64,000 nt of DNA, taken from Vibrio sinensis. Its GTDB lineage: Bacteria; Pseudomonadota; Gammaproteobacteria; Enterobacterales; Vibrionaceae. The position numbers were made by a program, and so were the translations under genes. The first letter of the stretch is position 1, and each line of letters begins with the position of its first letter. Of this stretch, positions 52,630 to 61,930 are shown one piece after another. The stretch is taken from positions 18,617-82,616 of the forward strand of contig NZ_QVMU01000021.1 in NCBI RefSeq assembly GCF_003605645.1, read 5' to 3'. The notes beneath the pieces were generated by a model. That model was given only the letters and a program-made list of their open reading frames with translations. It was not told the origin of the DNA and did no database searches.

Positions 52630-53985
52630 ATGCCTCTTAAAGCAAAATTAATGTTATTGAGCCTGCTACCTCTATTGCTGGTGGTCGCGAGCACCAGTTG
52701 GATCTCTATTTATCAGACCAAAACGTTGGGTGAAAAAGAAGTGGAGATTTTTCGGTCAAGTCTGATTAACTCAAAAGAGTCGGCACTGAAAGATAGCGTT
52801 GACCTTGCTTTTGATGCGATAGGCCATGTCTACAATGATCCCAACCAAAACGAAGCGGCCGCTAAAAAAGAAGTTAAAGCCATTATTAGTAAACTTCGAT
52901 ATGGAAAAGACGGCTATTTCTTTGTCTATGATGAACAAGGTACCAACCTCGTTCATCCCATCATGCCAGAATTAATTGGCCAAAATTTACTTCACATACA
53001 AGATGAAAACGGCGACCATTTAATTGAAGCTCTACTGTATCAAGCTCGATCTGGTGGCGGTTTTCACCAATATTTATGGAAAAAACCCTCAACCGATGAA
53101 ACCGTGCTGAAGCTTAGTTATGCTGCGTGGCTAGATAAGTGGGGCTGGATGATAGGGACGGGTTTATACATCGAAGACGTCAGCAAAGAAGTCGCAAAGT
53201 TACAATTAGAAGTGAAAAATAACATCGAAACCACATTCTTCTCATTAAGCGTCATCGTACTTGTGACCGTGGCGGTGATCATTGTGTTAGCGTTAGCCGT
53301 CAATTTACATGAACATCGCATCGCAGACCGTAGCTTGAAAGAGTTAGCACATAAAACGGTTATGTTTCAAGAGGATGAAAAGAAGCACCTTGCTCGAGAA
53401 TTACACGATGGCATCAATCAGTTATTAGTTTCTAGTAAATGTCATTTGGAACTACTTGGTGGAAAACTCGAAGATGAAGAACTGAAACAACATTTTTCTA
53501 AATCGCAGCAGTCATTGTTAACGGCAATTAATGAAGTTCGCCATATATCCCATAAACTACGTCCCAGCGCCCTTGATGATATTGGTTTACAAGCGGCACT
53601 GAACAGTCTTTTGCAAGATTTTAAGGCGCACTCTGGTGTTGAAGTTGAAATGTCTCTCAGTACTCAACAAGGGAAACTGCAATCGGAAGTTGCGACCACC
53701 TTGTATCGCGTTGCTCAAGAATCTTTGAACAACATAGAGAAACATGCACAAGCGCACCGAGTTTCAGTGATTTTGCAGCAAATGGGGAATATGCTGCAAT
53801 TAATAATTCGTGATGATGGTGTCGGCTTTGATGCCGCGAGTACGCTACGTCAAAATGGAATTGGGTTGCGGAACATGCGAGAGCGAGTTGAATTTATTGG
53901 AGGCGATTTTGAGCTATCCAGTGAGCCAGGGTTTGGGACGGAAATTACCGTATTATTAGAGTTGGATGGATTAGTTTATGGATAA
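52630..53985 (+). CDS. Cache-domain sensor histidine kinase (NarX/HisKA_3 type)
   Basis: A 451-residue membrane kinase. TM1 is at about 6-28, a periplasmic single-Cache domain at 40-190 ('GKDGYFFVYDEQG'), and TM2 at about 203-225. HisKA_3 carries phospho-His259 in 'HLARELHDGINQLL', and HATPase 'GIGLRNMRERVEFIGG' follows. Single-Cache domains of this kind often bind small carboxylates, which fits regulation of the adjacent TRAP transporter. It overlaps the response-regulator gene by eight bases. Confidence 0.92.
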   Translation: MPLKAKLMLLSLLPLLLVVASTSWISIYQTKTLGEKEVEIFRSSLINSKESALKDSVDLAFDAIGHVYNDPNQNEAAAKKEVKAIISKLRYGKDGYFFVYDEQGTNLVHPIMPELIGQNLLHIQDENGDHLIEALLYQARSGGGFHQYLWKKPSTDETVLKLSYAAWLDKWGWMIGTGLYIEDVSKEVAKLQLEVKNNIETTFFSLSVIVLVTVAVIIVLALAVNLHEHRIADRSLKELAHKTVMFQEDEKKHLARELHDGINQLLVSSKCHLELLGGKLEDEELKQHFSKSQQSLLTAINEVRHISHKLRPSALDDIGLQAALNSLLQDFKAHSGVEVEMSLSTQQGKLQSEVATTLYRVAQESLNNIEKHAQAHRVSVILQQMGNMLQLIIRDDGVGFDAASTLRQNGIGLRNMRERVEFIGGDFELSSEPGFGTEITVLLELDGLVYG

Positions 53986-54619
53986 ACCAATCAAAGTGGT
54001 GATCGTCGATGATCATCAAGTTGTCTTGGATGGCTTTATCGCGCGACTTCAGTTGGAAGATGGCATTGACGTTGTTGGAACAGCAAGTAATGGCTTGGAG
54101 GCTGTTGACGCGGCGAAACAACTGCGACCCGATGTTGTTTTGATGGACATTAGCATGCCATTGATGAATGGCATTGATGCAACACGACTGATTAAAGAAG
54201 AGTTACCACAAATCAAAGTGTTAATGCTGACTATGCACGACAGCCGAGAGTACATCATGAACGTGATGCAAGCAGGTGCCGTCGGTTACATGCTTAAAGA
54301 AATCTCAGCAGAGAAAATGGTGCAGGCGATTAAGACGGTTAATCAAGGATCGACTTATTTTTGTGAATCGGTGACTCAAACCCTATTTTCTCAAGAAGTG
54401 ATTCCAGCGGCACAAAAACCGAACCCACTGAGCCGCCGTGAAGCTGCAGTGTTGAAGCTAGTAGCACAAGGGCACAGCAGTAAAAAAATTGCGGTATTAC
54501 TAAATATCAGTTATCGAACGGTCGAGACGCACAGACAAAATATTAAACACAAACTCGATTTACACAGTACCGCAGAACTTGCCAAGTATGCTTTAGAGCA
54601 AGGCGTAGTGGATTCATAG
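53978..54619 (+). CDS. NarL/FixJ-type response regulator
   Basis: A 213-residue regulator. The receiver has phospho-Asp57 in 'VVLMDISMP', and the C-terminal LuxR-type HTH (about 148-205) includes 'SRREAAVLKLVAQGHSS' and 'SYRTVETHRQNI'. It is coupled to the Cache kinase gene. By position it probably controls the TRAP operon upstream. Confidence 0.92.
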   Translation: MDKPIKVVIVDDHQVVLDGFIARLQLEDGIDVVGTASNGLEAVDAAKQLRPDVVLMDISMPLMNGIDATRLIKEELPQIKVLMLTMHDSREYIMNVMQAGAVGYMLKEISAEKMVQAIKTVNQGSTYFCESVTQTLFSQEVIPAAQKPNPLSRREAAVLKLVAQGHSSKKIAVLLNISYRTVETHRQNIKHKLDLHSTAELAKYALEQGVVDS

Positions 54620-54718
54620 TGAATGATGAAAGCTGCGAATGTAAGTAATGTAAGCAAATACGCACTTGAGGGAAAGCAGTGTTAACCTAGATGTATGTTC
54701 GATCAGGAATCAATTAAC

Positions 54719-55060
54719 ATGACGTACCCAGTAAATAATTATCAAGAGTATCACGCTCACATTTATTTCGACGCTGAAAGCCAAGATTATGCATTTTCAC
54801 TGCGTGAGCAAGTAGCCGAAAAGTTTCAATTGGCAGTGGGTTCGTTTAATACCAAGTTGGTTGGCCCGCATTTAATGTGGAGCTTTTCTATTACTTTTAG
54901 CCATCAGGAGTTTGATGCATTGATCGAATGGCTGGAAAGTGTGCGTAAGCAACATTCAGTGTTGGTTCACGCATTGACGGGGGACGATCTGCGTGACCAT
55001 ACCGATCTTGCGTATTGGCTTGGCGACCCCGTGCCTCTAAAAATCAGCTTATTTGAATGA
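54719..55060 (+). CDS. DOPA 4,5-dioxygenase-like protein
   Basis: A 113-residue protein matching the small DOPA-dioxygenase family, with 'EYHAHIYFDAES' and 'VGPHLMWSFSI', and 'LVHALTGDDLRDHTD' as possible metal-ligand histidines. The natural bacterial substrate is uncertain. ATG 54719 has GGAA upstream. It is monocistronic with a terminator. Confidence 0.85.
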   Translation: MTYPVNNYQEYHAHIYFDAESQDYAFSLREQVAEKFQLAVGSFNTKLVGPHLMWSFSITFSHQEFDALIEWLESVRKQHSVLVHALTGDDLRDHTDLAYWLGDPVPLKISLFE

Positions 55061-55076
55061 AGCGATTTAAGTTAAC

Positions 55077-55107
55077 AAAAAAGGAGAGCATTAGGCTCTC
55101 CTTTTTA
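55077..55107 (+). terminator. Terminator after the dioxygenase-like gene
   Basis: AAAAAGGAGAGC / GCTCTCCTTTTT stem with short loop and T tract. Confidence 0.88.
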
Positions 55108-55163
55108 AATGGCTGATTTAATATCTAAAAGAATAGAGGGCAGCCGAGAATTAAGTCATGAAA

Positions 55164-56363
55164 CTAGCGAGGTTCGTTGTCGTTTCGCTTGTGTTTTGGT
55201 ACGTAATTTAAAATCGAAACAGGGATTGGTTTCTTTGGTTCGAAGCCTTCGACTTCACGGCGTTCAATTAGATGGCCAAGACGACTTTCGATCATGCATA
55301 GATTCTTAAAGTTGTCTCTCGATACAAACGAGATTGCTTCACCGCTTGCGCTTGCTCGGCCAGTACGACCAATACGGTGTACATATTCATCCGCTGGGAA
55401 TGGTAAGTCATAGTTCACTACGCGAGACAGATTTTCGATATCGATACCACGAGCACCAACGCCAGTAGCGATTAGGTACTTGATTTTACCGACTTTAAAA
55501 TCTTCGAGTAGCTGCGCACGAATCGCTTGGCTACGGCCACTATGGAATGCTTCTGCTTCAATACCGCGTTTTTCTAACTGAGAAGCCAGTTTTGCTGCGC
55601 CATGTTTTGTTTCAATGAAGATCAGTGCTTGATCCCAATCATTGGTTTGAATCAAGTGGCTCAATAGTGATGACTTCATGTCTTTATCGACAGAAATTAA
55701 CCACTGTTCAATGTTTGCCTTTGATGCTGAATTAGCAGCAATAGAGATTTCGTAAGGGTTATGAACCGCTGTTTTTGCGAGATCTCGAACTTTGTTTGAC
55801 AACGTAGCAGAGAAGAGCAAGTTTTGAACATCTTGAGGTAAACGAGAAATGATTTTATTGATATCTTCAATAAAGCCCATATCCAGCATACGGTCAGCTT
55901 CGTCTAAAACTAAAAATTCAACTTCTTCGAAATAAACAGCATGTTGGCCATATAGATCGAGCAAACGACCCGGAGTAGCAACTAAAAGGTCAACGCCGTT
56001 AATCAGTTTTTCTTTCTGCGGTTTGTCATCCACACCACCAAAAACAGCAAGAGATGTTAAGCCAATATCTTTACCGTAGCGAGCCGCATTATCAGCAACT
56101 TGGAGTGCTAGTTCACGTGTCGGTACAAGAACCAGGGCGCGAATACGCTTTTTACGCTGAGTTTCACTTGTACGCAGCTTCTCCAAAATAGGTAAAACGA
56201 AGCCGGCTGTTTTACCAGTACCGGTTTGTGCCGCAGCGATTAAGTCTTGGCCCTGAAGGATGACAGGAATCGCTTGGCTTTGAATGTTGGTTGGTTTGAC
56301 GTAACCCAGTTCAGTTACGGTATTCACCAGCGTATCGCTGAGCCCTAATTTGGAAAATGACAT
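55164..56363 (-). CDS. DEAD-box ATP-dependent RNA helicase, RhlE-like
   Basis: A 399-residue helicase with all motifs: 'AQTGTGKT', 'VPTRELALQV', 'DEAD' in 'VLDEADRMLDMG', 'SAT', and 'HRIGRTGRA'. The Q motif lies near residue 24-29. It is short and lacks the long basic C-terminal tail of RhlE proper. It unwinds RNA in ribosome assembly or mRNA turnover. Which paralogue it is cannot be settled. Confidence 0.93.
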   Translation of the reverse strand: MSFSKLGLSDTLVNTVTELGYVKPTNIQSQAIPVILQGQDLIAAAQTGTGKTAGFVLPILEKLRTSETQRKKRIRALVLVPTRELALQVADNAARYGKDIGLTSLAVFGGVDDKPQKEKLINGVDLLVATPGRLLDLYGQHAVYFEEVEFLVLDEADRMLDMGFIEDINKIISRLPQDVQNLLFSATLSNKVRDLAKTAVHNPYEISIAANSASKANIEQWLISVDKDMKSSLLSHLIQTNDWDQALIFIETKHGAAKLASQLEKRGIEAEAFHSGRSQAIRAQLLEDFKVGKIKYLIATGVGARGIDIENLSRVVNYDLPFPADEYVHRIGRTGRASASGEAISFVSRDNFKNLCMIESRLGHLIERREVEGFEPKKPIPVSILNYVPKHKRNDNEPR

Positions 56364-56545
56364 GTAGTGTCTCTATGCATGGAATCAATGGAACTTAGAG
56401 TGATTCTAAGTGAAGCCGCGCATTCTATCACGTTTGAATTCAAATCGATGGTGAAATTTAAACTGGTTAAATACACAGTATTCATTGATCTATTGGTTAT
56501 GAGGTGTATACTGGTTATAAATACAGTCATCGAGAGGGTGGAAGT

Positions 56546-56773
56546 ATGTTGTGGGATACTATTGAACGAGTAAACCAGTTGCGTAAAGCAGCACAAAATA
56601 ATCCAGACTATATACAGTCAGCAAAAGCGCATGCGAAAGCATTGCATGATATGGAACATAACGAACAGGCTGCAAAGAAACGGGCTCGTAAAGTTCAGCT
56701 TAAAGCAAAACGATTGTCGGATATTTATCAGCAGGTCGAATTTGGGGCAAACCCAACCGGTACCGAACATTAA
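56546..56773 (+). CDS. Small helical basic protein of unknown function
   Basis: A 75-residue protein rich in Lys, Arg, Ala and Gln, largely one or two helices, possibly RNA- or membrane-associated. ATG 56546 follows GAGGGTGGAAG. I do not recognise the family. A strong terminator follows. Confidence 0.6.
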   Translation: MLWDTIERVNQLRKAAQNNPDYIQSAKAHAKALHDMEHNEQAAKKRARKVQLKAKRLSDIYQQVEFGANPTGTEH

Positions 56774-56799
56774 TCATAATGTTTCCTCTTAAACGTTGA

Positions 56800-56829
56800 A
56801 AAAAAAGAGCAACTAGTTGCTCTTTTTTG
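56800..56829 (+). terminator. Terminator after the small helical protein
   Basis: Perfect 12-base stem AAAAAAGAGCAA / TTGCTCTTTTTT. Confidence 0.88.
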
Positions 56830-57083
56830 TATTTTCTACTTTAGTGTTTTATATCTCTTGTCGCAGTTTCATCAATTTAGCCTCGGTATTTTATTTCTGT
56901 ACGACAATTGAAAGATTTGTTGCATTGGTTTTTCAATCAAGTTGTATTTTTTGATAAAAAACAAAAGTGACAGTGCGTTACGTAAATTGTTTGCCAATTA
57001 TTATCCTCAGCATCTCCCCTTATGCTTACAACAAGCGTACTATCCGCAATCCGAATTTTTACTCTCAGCGAAACTTTATCTAT
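56830..57083. promoter_or_regulatory. Upstream region of the APC transporter
   Basis: About 250 bases with no supported gene; the in-frame extension of the transporter frame upstream to 56967 has poor composition. It is AT-rich and presumably holds the promoter. Confidence 0.35.
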
Positions 57084-58502
57084 ATGGATAACAAACTCGG
57101 CCTTGCTTCTCTCACTGCAATTGTCATTGGTTCAATGATCGGTGCGGGTGTATTTAGTCTTCCTCAAAATATGGCATCGGTTGCTAGTCCAGCGGCGGTC
57201 ATGATCGGTTGGAGTATTACCGGCGTTGGCATGATTTTCCTTGCATTAGCATTTCAGAAATTGTCGTTTCATCGCCCACATGTGGATTCAGGTGTTTTTG
57301 GCTATGCAAAAGATGGCTTTGGTGATTTTGTAGGCTTTTGTTCAGCTTGGGGATATTGGTTTAGTGCAATGCTGGCAAATGTCTCTTACTTGGTGATCGT
57401 ATTTGGCACACTAGGTATGCTGTTTGATACGCCAGACAACATTATTTTTGGTCACGGAAATACATGGGTATCCATTATGGGGGCGTCATGCTTACTTTGG
57501 ATGGTCCATGCTTTGGTTTTAAAAGGTGTTCAAACTGCCGCATTGATTAACATGGTGACCACTTATGCAAAGCTTGTACCTTTGCTAATTTTCGTTGTGG
57601 CTGCCTTATTCGCGTTTAATTATGACATGTTTATGTTCGATTTTACGGGCATTCATTTTGGCCCCGAGCATGATCTGTTGTCACAGGTAAAAAGTACCAT
57701 GCTGGTTACCGTGTGGGTATTTATTGGTATCGAAGGTGCCGTTGTTGTCTCGAGTCGTGCGCGTCATCGTAAAGACATTGGTCGAGCAACCATTTTAGGC
57801 CTGATGACAGCATTGTCTTTGTATGTGTTTGTTTCTCTGTTATCGATGGGTATTATTAAACCCACGGAATTAGCCACCATTGCGAACCCTTCAATGGCAC
57901 AGGTACTCACCGTCGTTCTCGGCCCGTGGGGACAATACATCGTAGCCATTGGCTTGCTGATTTCAGTTGGTGGTGCATTCTTAAGTTGGACCGTTCTTGC
58001 GTCTGAAGCGCCTTACCTGTGTGCTAAAGAGAAGATCTTCCCATCTTATTATGGCAAGGTAAACCAGGCTGGCAGCCCTGTTCGTTCACTTCAATTGACT
58101 AATGTTTCAATTCAAGTATCGCTGATTCTCGTCATGTTTGCGGGCAGTACTTACGATACGTTGCTGATCATTGCCTCAGAAATGATCCTAGTCCCTTATT
58201 TTTTAATTGGTGCGTTTGTACTGCAACTAGCGATTAAAGAAAAACGTTATGACAGCATGTTGCTGATTGGCTTAGGGGCGACAGTTTATGGGGCATGGTT
58301 ACTGTATGCATCAGGCCTAAGTCATTTATTGCTTTCAGCGATGTTGTATCTACCGGGGCTTTATTTTTATGTGCGAGCAAAACGTGAATACGGTGCGACT
58401 TTGTTTACCGGCAAAGAAAAAGTGGGTGCGATTCTGCTAGCGATCACAGCATTCATTGCTGCTTATATGATGTGGCAAGGGGTGTTGAATATCTCGTTTT
58501 AA
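57084..58502 (+). CDS. APC-family amino-acid antiporter, arginine/ornithine-like
   Basis: A 472-residue inner-membrane protein with about twelve segments. It starts 'AIVIGSMIGAGVFSLPQN', the classic APC first helix, and resembles the basic amino-acid/polyamine antiporters (arginine-ornithine, cadaverine-lysine). No arginine or lysine degradation genes are adjacent, so the substrate is uncertain. I start it at ATG 57084 from the family N-terminus; the ribosome-binding site is weak. Confidence 0.85.
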   Translation: MDNKLGLASLTAIVIGSMIGAGVFSLPQNMASVASPAAVMIGWSITGVGMIFLALAFQKLSFHRPHVDSGVFGYAKDGFGDFVGFCSAWGYWFSAMLANVSYLVIVFGTLGMLFDTPDNIIFGHGNTWVSIMGASCLLWMVHALVLKGVQTAALINMVTTYAKLVPLLIFVVAALFAFNYDMFMFDFTGIHFGPEHDLLSQVKSTMLVTVWVFIGIEGAVVVSSRARHRKDIGRATILGLMTALSLYVFVSLLSMGIIKPTELATIANPSMAQVLTVVLGPWGQYIVAIGLLISVGGAFLSWTVLASEAPYLCAKEKIFPSYYGKVNQAGSPVRSLQLTNVSIQVSLILVMFAGSTYDTLLIIASEMILVPYFLIGAFVLQLAIKEKRYDSMLLIGLGATVYGAWLLYASGLSHLLLSAMLYLPGLYFYVRAKREYGATLFTGKEKVGAILLAITAFIAAYMMWQGVLNISF

Positions 58503-58564
58503 TCACGTTATTCAATACATTGTGTTTTTGATAGTAATCGATATGAATATTATTCAAAGCAAAT

Positions 58565-58602
58565 AAAAAATCCGATGCCATTGGTGGTATCGGATTTTTT
58601 TA
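58565..58602. terminator. Bidirectional terminator between the APC and rarD genes
   Basis: AAAAAATCCGAT / ATCGGATTTTTT stem with a GCCATTGGTGGT interior, T tracts on both strands. Confidence 0.85.
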
Positions 58603-58637
58603 TGTAGCAAGTATTTAAATTTAAGAAAAATGAAGGG

Positions 58638-59528
58638 TTAACCGTGTTTGAAAGTGCGTTTGGTAAACCAACCTTCAAGAATGGTAAATAGTAGACCACC
58701 CCATATTAAGCTAAAGCTGACCAACTTCACGTTATCGAACGCTTCGGCAAAGAAAAATACCGCAAGTAAAAATTGCAAAGATGGTTCTATGTACTGCATT
58801 AATGCGACCATCGACATCGTCGTATGACGAATTGCGATCGAATAGAAGACTAATGGTAGTAATGTGATTGGTGCAGCACCGACATACAACGCAAATGTCT
58901 TCCAATCGACTGAAAGAGCCAGTTTGCCCATTGTTATGTCTTTAAAAAATAGATAACCAAGGGCAATAGGGGCGAGCGTTAGAGCTTCGACATATAAGCA
59001 GGTAGCCCAATCGTATTTGATTTTTTTCTTACACCATCCATAGAGTGTAAAGAAAATAGCCATACTTAGCGCAACGTATGGAACTTCGCCATATTGATAC
59101 ACTTGGTAGCTAAGTCCAAGTGAAGCGAGTGTGAAGGCAATTCGTTTACCAAGAGAGAGTTTTTCCCCTAATACGAGAACACCAAGCGCAGCCATCGTTA
59201 ATGGGCTAATAAAGAAACCTAAGCTCGCATCAATAACTCGCCCACTGGTCATTGCCCAAGTAAAGGCAGTCCATGATACGCACATTAATACGCCAGCAAG
59301 CATCGCAAGCCATAGAGATCGCGTATCAGCCAGTATCGCGGCTATATTGGGTGGACGGCGGTGTATGGCAAAAATGATCAGCGCTGCAAACGGAACAGAC
59401 GCAACTATTCGCATGGAGAGAAGTTCATCCATCGCAGCATTAGGTAAAAATTGATAATAGAGTGGAAGAATGCCCCAAAGTAAAAAGGAGAAAGCTGCCA
59501 TTCTGTTACCAAAGCGAGACTCGCTCAT
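58638..59528 (-). CDS. rarD: RarD, EamA/DMT-superfamily transporter
   Basis: A 296-residue membrane protein of ten predicted helices, with the RarD signature near 'FLLWGILPLYYQFL'. RarD proteins are permeases of unclear substrate; the E. coli name comes from chloramphenicol sensitivity. It is monocistronic on the minus strand. Confidence 0.9.
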   Translation of the reverse strand: MSESRFGNRMAAFSFLLWGILPLYYQFLPNAAMDELLSMRIVASVPFAALIIFAIHRRPPNIAAILADTRSLWLAMLAGVLMCVSWTAFTWAMTSGRVIDASLGFFISPLTMAALGVLVLGEKLSLGKRIAFTLASLGLSYQVYQYGEVPYVALSMAIFFTLYGWCKKKIKYDWATCLYVEALTLAPIALGYLFFKDITMGKLALSVDWKTFALYVGAAPITLLPLVFYSIAIRHTTMSMVALMQYIEPSLQFLLAVFFFAEAFDNVKLVSFSLIWGGLLFTILEGWFTKRTFKHG

Positions 59529-59794
59529 GGTGTGCTCATTAGAGTGTATTAGAAAGGCGAGATTTTAGTCTCAAATTAGAGAAAGTAAAGTGATTCGTAT
59601 CGCGAAATCTCATTTCATGATGCGAAGTTAAATTATTGATTTTACGGGTTTATTTCCTCTGATTAATAAGTTTTTAAAATGAGACTAGGAGTAGAGTGAG
59701 CTAAAGTTTTGTTTTATCGAGCCGATGCTTATAATATTATTCGTAAACGCTTGAAATCTACCAAGCAAAAGTGAGCAAAGAAAGGAATCTGATC

Positions 59795-60151
59795 ATGGTT
59801 GATTTTGAACAAAAGCGGAAATATTACCGATTAAGGTACCCCAAACGTGCAATGCCAAGTATTCGTTTTGAAGAAAATCTATATCAAGTGACGGAAGTCT
59901 CTGAAAAAGGCATTCGAATTATGATGAAGAACCTTGTTTCTCTTTATAAAGGTTTAAGTATGACAGGTACGTTGAACCTTCATGACGAAAGGGAAGTGAC
60001 AGTAAAAGGCTCTATTCTTCGTTTCGATAAAGAAGAAGTGATTGTGATACTCGATAAAGGTCCATCATTTAAACATATGGTTGAAGAGCAACGCCATATC
60101 CGCAATAAATATCCATCTTATTTTGCTCGTTTGAGAACTCAAGCAGCTTAG
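59795..60151 (+). CDS. PilZ-domain c-di-GMP-binding protein
   Basis: A 118-residue single-domain protein. The c-di-GMP motifs are 'RKYYRLRYP' (RxxxR, about residues 8-12) and 'TEVSEKGIRI' ([D/N]xSxxG, with Glu in the first position). It therefore probably binds c-di-GMP and signals to a partner such as a motility or secretion component. I chose ATG 59795 with AAAGGAA upstream; eight more codons are in frame. No partner gene is adjacent. Confidence 0.8.
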   Translation: MVDFEQKRKYYRLRYPKRAMPSIRFEENLYQVTEVSEKGIRIMMKNLVSLYKGLSMTGTLNLHDEREVTVKGSILRFDKEEVIVILDKGPSFKHMVEEQRHIRNKYPSYFARLRTQAA

Positions 60152-60453
60152 ATGTTGGAATTTAGATATTTGAATTAGATATTTCAAATCTATTTATTCT
60201 TAAATGGGACAAGGTAGGGCGGTTTAGTTGAGGTTTCTCGATGTCGATATGCAGGAATTCTTATCGATGTAAAAGTGTGAATACCAATGATAACAAATTG
60301 CCATAAAACAATATTTCAGTAGGCCAGAAACGGTGAAACCCCAAAGGTGGTAAGTCTCTGGGGGCTCTAATTTTTTAGATGTCTCGGTTGGTAATTCCGA
60401 TAATCTGATATGCAAAAGTTTGGATTTTATCCAACTAATTCCTTGGTAGGAAA
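60152..60453. other. 302-base intergenic region without a supported gene
   Basis: It lies between the PilZ gene and rplY (convergent). A 63-codon minus-strand frame (60224-60415) lacks a family, a good ribosome-binding site and natural composition. A hairpin at about 60433-60456 may end rplY. An unusual block with CCCCAAAGGTGG and CTGGGGGC is more GC-rich than the rest and could be a dispersed intergenic repeat. Confidence 0.4.
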
Positions 60454-60732
60454 TTAGATGCGGATGAAGTCCATGTGCTCAACTTTTGGCTTGAACGCGT
60501 GACGTTGAACGTCTTGCGGTTTAACCTGAACTTCAGCACCATCGATAACTAGAACGATACCTTCGTAGAACGCAGGCTTGTCCATTTGGTTAACGATGTC
60601 ATCGTGGTTAAGAACGATTGATACTGGAGCTGCCTCACCACCGTAAACGATAGCAGGGAATTTACCAGCGTGACGTAGGCGGCGGCTCGCACCTTTACCT
60701 GTCTCAGTACGTACTACTGCTTCAAATTTCAT
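60454..60732 (-). CDS. rplY: 50S ribosomal protein L25
   Basis: A 92-residue, short-form L25 without the Ctc extension, binding 5S rRNA. The family pattern 'SRRLRHAGKFPAIVYGG' is present, as is 'VQVKPQDVQRHAFKPKVEHMDF'-type C-terminal strand. I chose ATG 60732 (MKFEAVVRTE), the standard start, over an upstream one. Confidence 0.95.
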   Translation of the reverse strand: MKFEAVVRTETGKGASRRLRHAGKFPAIVYGGEAAPVSIVLNHDDIVNQMDKPAFYEGIVLVIDGAEVQVKPQDVQRHAFKPKVEHMDFIRI

Positions 60733-61174
60733 AGTATTACTCTCTAAAATAGAAATATGATTGTATGACACCAATGCGACCTTGTTGTCATGTTAAACAC
60801 TTTTCAGGTATTACCTTCTAAGTGAGCGCGGATACTATCATTCTCTTTTAAGTAGAGCAATAGGTACTCGTGCTATCTGCTTGTTTCCTGTACGTGAACG
60901 GCCATTCTTATCATTTCGCATCGTCATTGCAGCAAAAATTCCCATTGTTATATTCACACTGACTATACCCATAATCACGGTTTAGCTAGCCAATCGAAAG
61001 TCAGCAAGGTTTCACTACCTGTGACCATAGATTCTAGAATAGGTATGCAATGCCATAAAAATGAACCGATTGTGAATAAATTTCTCACGATTGATTAACT
61101 ATAAGGTACGTAAAGTCTGCATTAACAAGAACAAACCGATTGTTCAATATCATTATTGTTAATGGAGAAACCTT
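60733..61174. promoter_or_regulatory. Divergent intergenic region of rplY and the glycosyltransferase
   Basis: About 440 bases with no supported gene; it must contain both promoters. I see no clear operator or RNA. Confidence 0.35.
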
Positions 61175-61897
61175 ATGGACGCAGTAAGCATTATTGTTAT
61201 TACTTTAAATGAAGAAAAACGTATTGGACGTTTAATGGAAGATTTGAGCAAACAAACGCACAAGGAATTTGAAGTTATCCTAGTTGATTCAAACAGTGAC
61301 GATGCCACGTGTGAAGTTGCCCAAGCTTTTGAAGAATCTTTACCTCATCTTGTTGTGCATAAAATGGATACTCGAGGTGTGAGTTTAGGTCGAAATACTG
61401 GTGCGGCGCTGGCAAAGCACGAACGCCTGCTGTTTTTAGACGCTGATGTGAGACTTGAACGTAACTTTCTTGCTAAAGCACTTTCTGAACTTGAAGATCG
61501 TCAACTTGAGGTTGCTGGCGTCTACATGGGAGCGGCAGGGCTACCTTTGGTGCATAAATTAGGTTATGGGTTGTTTAACCTTGGGTTGTTTGTCACACAA
61601 TTTGTTTTTCCAACAGCGGTAGGAGCTTGTATTTTCTCAACCCGACGCGTACATCAACAACTGGGTGGATTTGATCAGGAAATCGTTCTTTGTGAAGATT
61701 GCGATTACGTTAAACGAGCTAGTAAAACATGGCGTTTTCGTTTCTTGAAACTGACGTTTGGTTTTGATCCTCGCCGCCTTGATCAAGATGGTGTATTCAA
61801 AATGGGCACCACTTATTTAAAAGCAAATGTACGACGCTTTTTCTTCGGTGAAATGCGTAATAATGAAATGGAATACAAATTCGGCCATTACCAATAA
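61175..61897 (+). CDS. Family 2 glycosyltransferase
   Basis: A 240-residue GT-A enzyme with the nucleotide-sugar binding 'SIIVITLNEEKRIGRL' start and a DxD-like 'LFLDADVRLERN'. It has one or two possible membrane-associated segments near 'LGYGLFNLGLFVTQFVF'. ATG 61175 follows GGAG. It is co-transcribed (33-base gap) with a DedA-LssY fusion, suggesting a role in an undecaprenyl- or lipid-linked sugar or envelope process; this is inferred. Confidence 0.88.
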   Translation: MDAVSIIVITLNEEKRIGRLMEDLSKQTHKEFEVILVDSNSDDATCEVAQAFEESLPHLVVHKMDTRGVSLGRNTGAALAKHERLLFLDADVRLERNFLAKALSELEDRQLEVAGVYMGAAGLPLVHKLGYGLFNLGLFVTQFVFPTAVGACIFSTRRVHQQLGGFDQEIVLCEDCDYVKRASKTWRFRFLKLTFGFDPRRLDQDGVFKMGTTYLKANVRRFFFGEMRNNEMEYKFGHYQ

Positions 61898-61930
61898 AGT
61901 TATTTACTGATAATACAAAGGTAAGTCGTT

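Noticed and set aside
60224..60415. 63-residue minus-strand ORF between the PilZ gene and rplY
   Set aside because: No ribosome-binding site, no recognised family and unnatural composition; treated as intergenic sequence.
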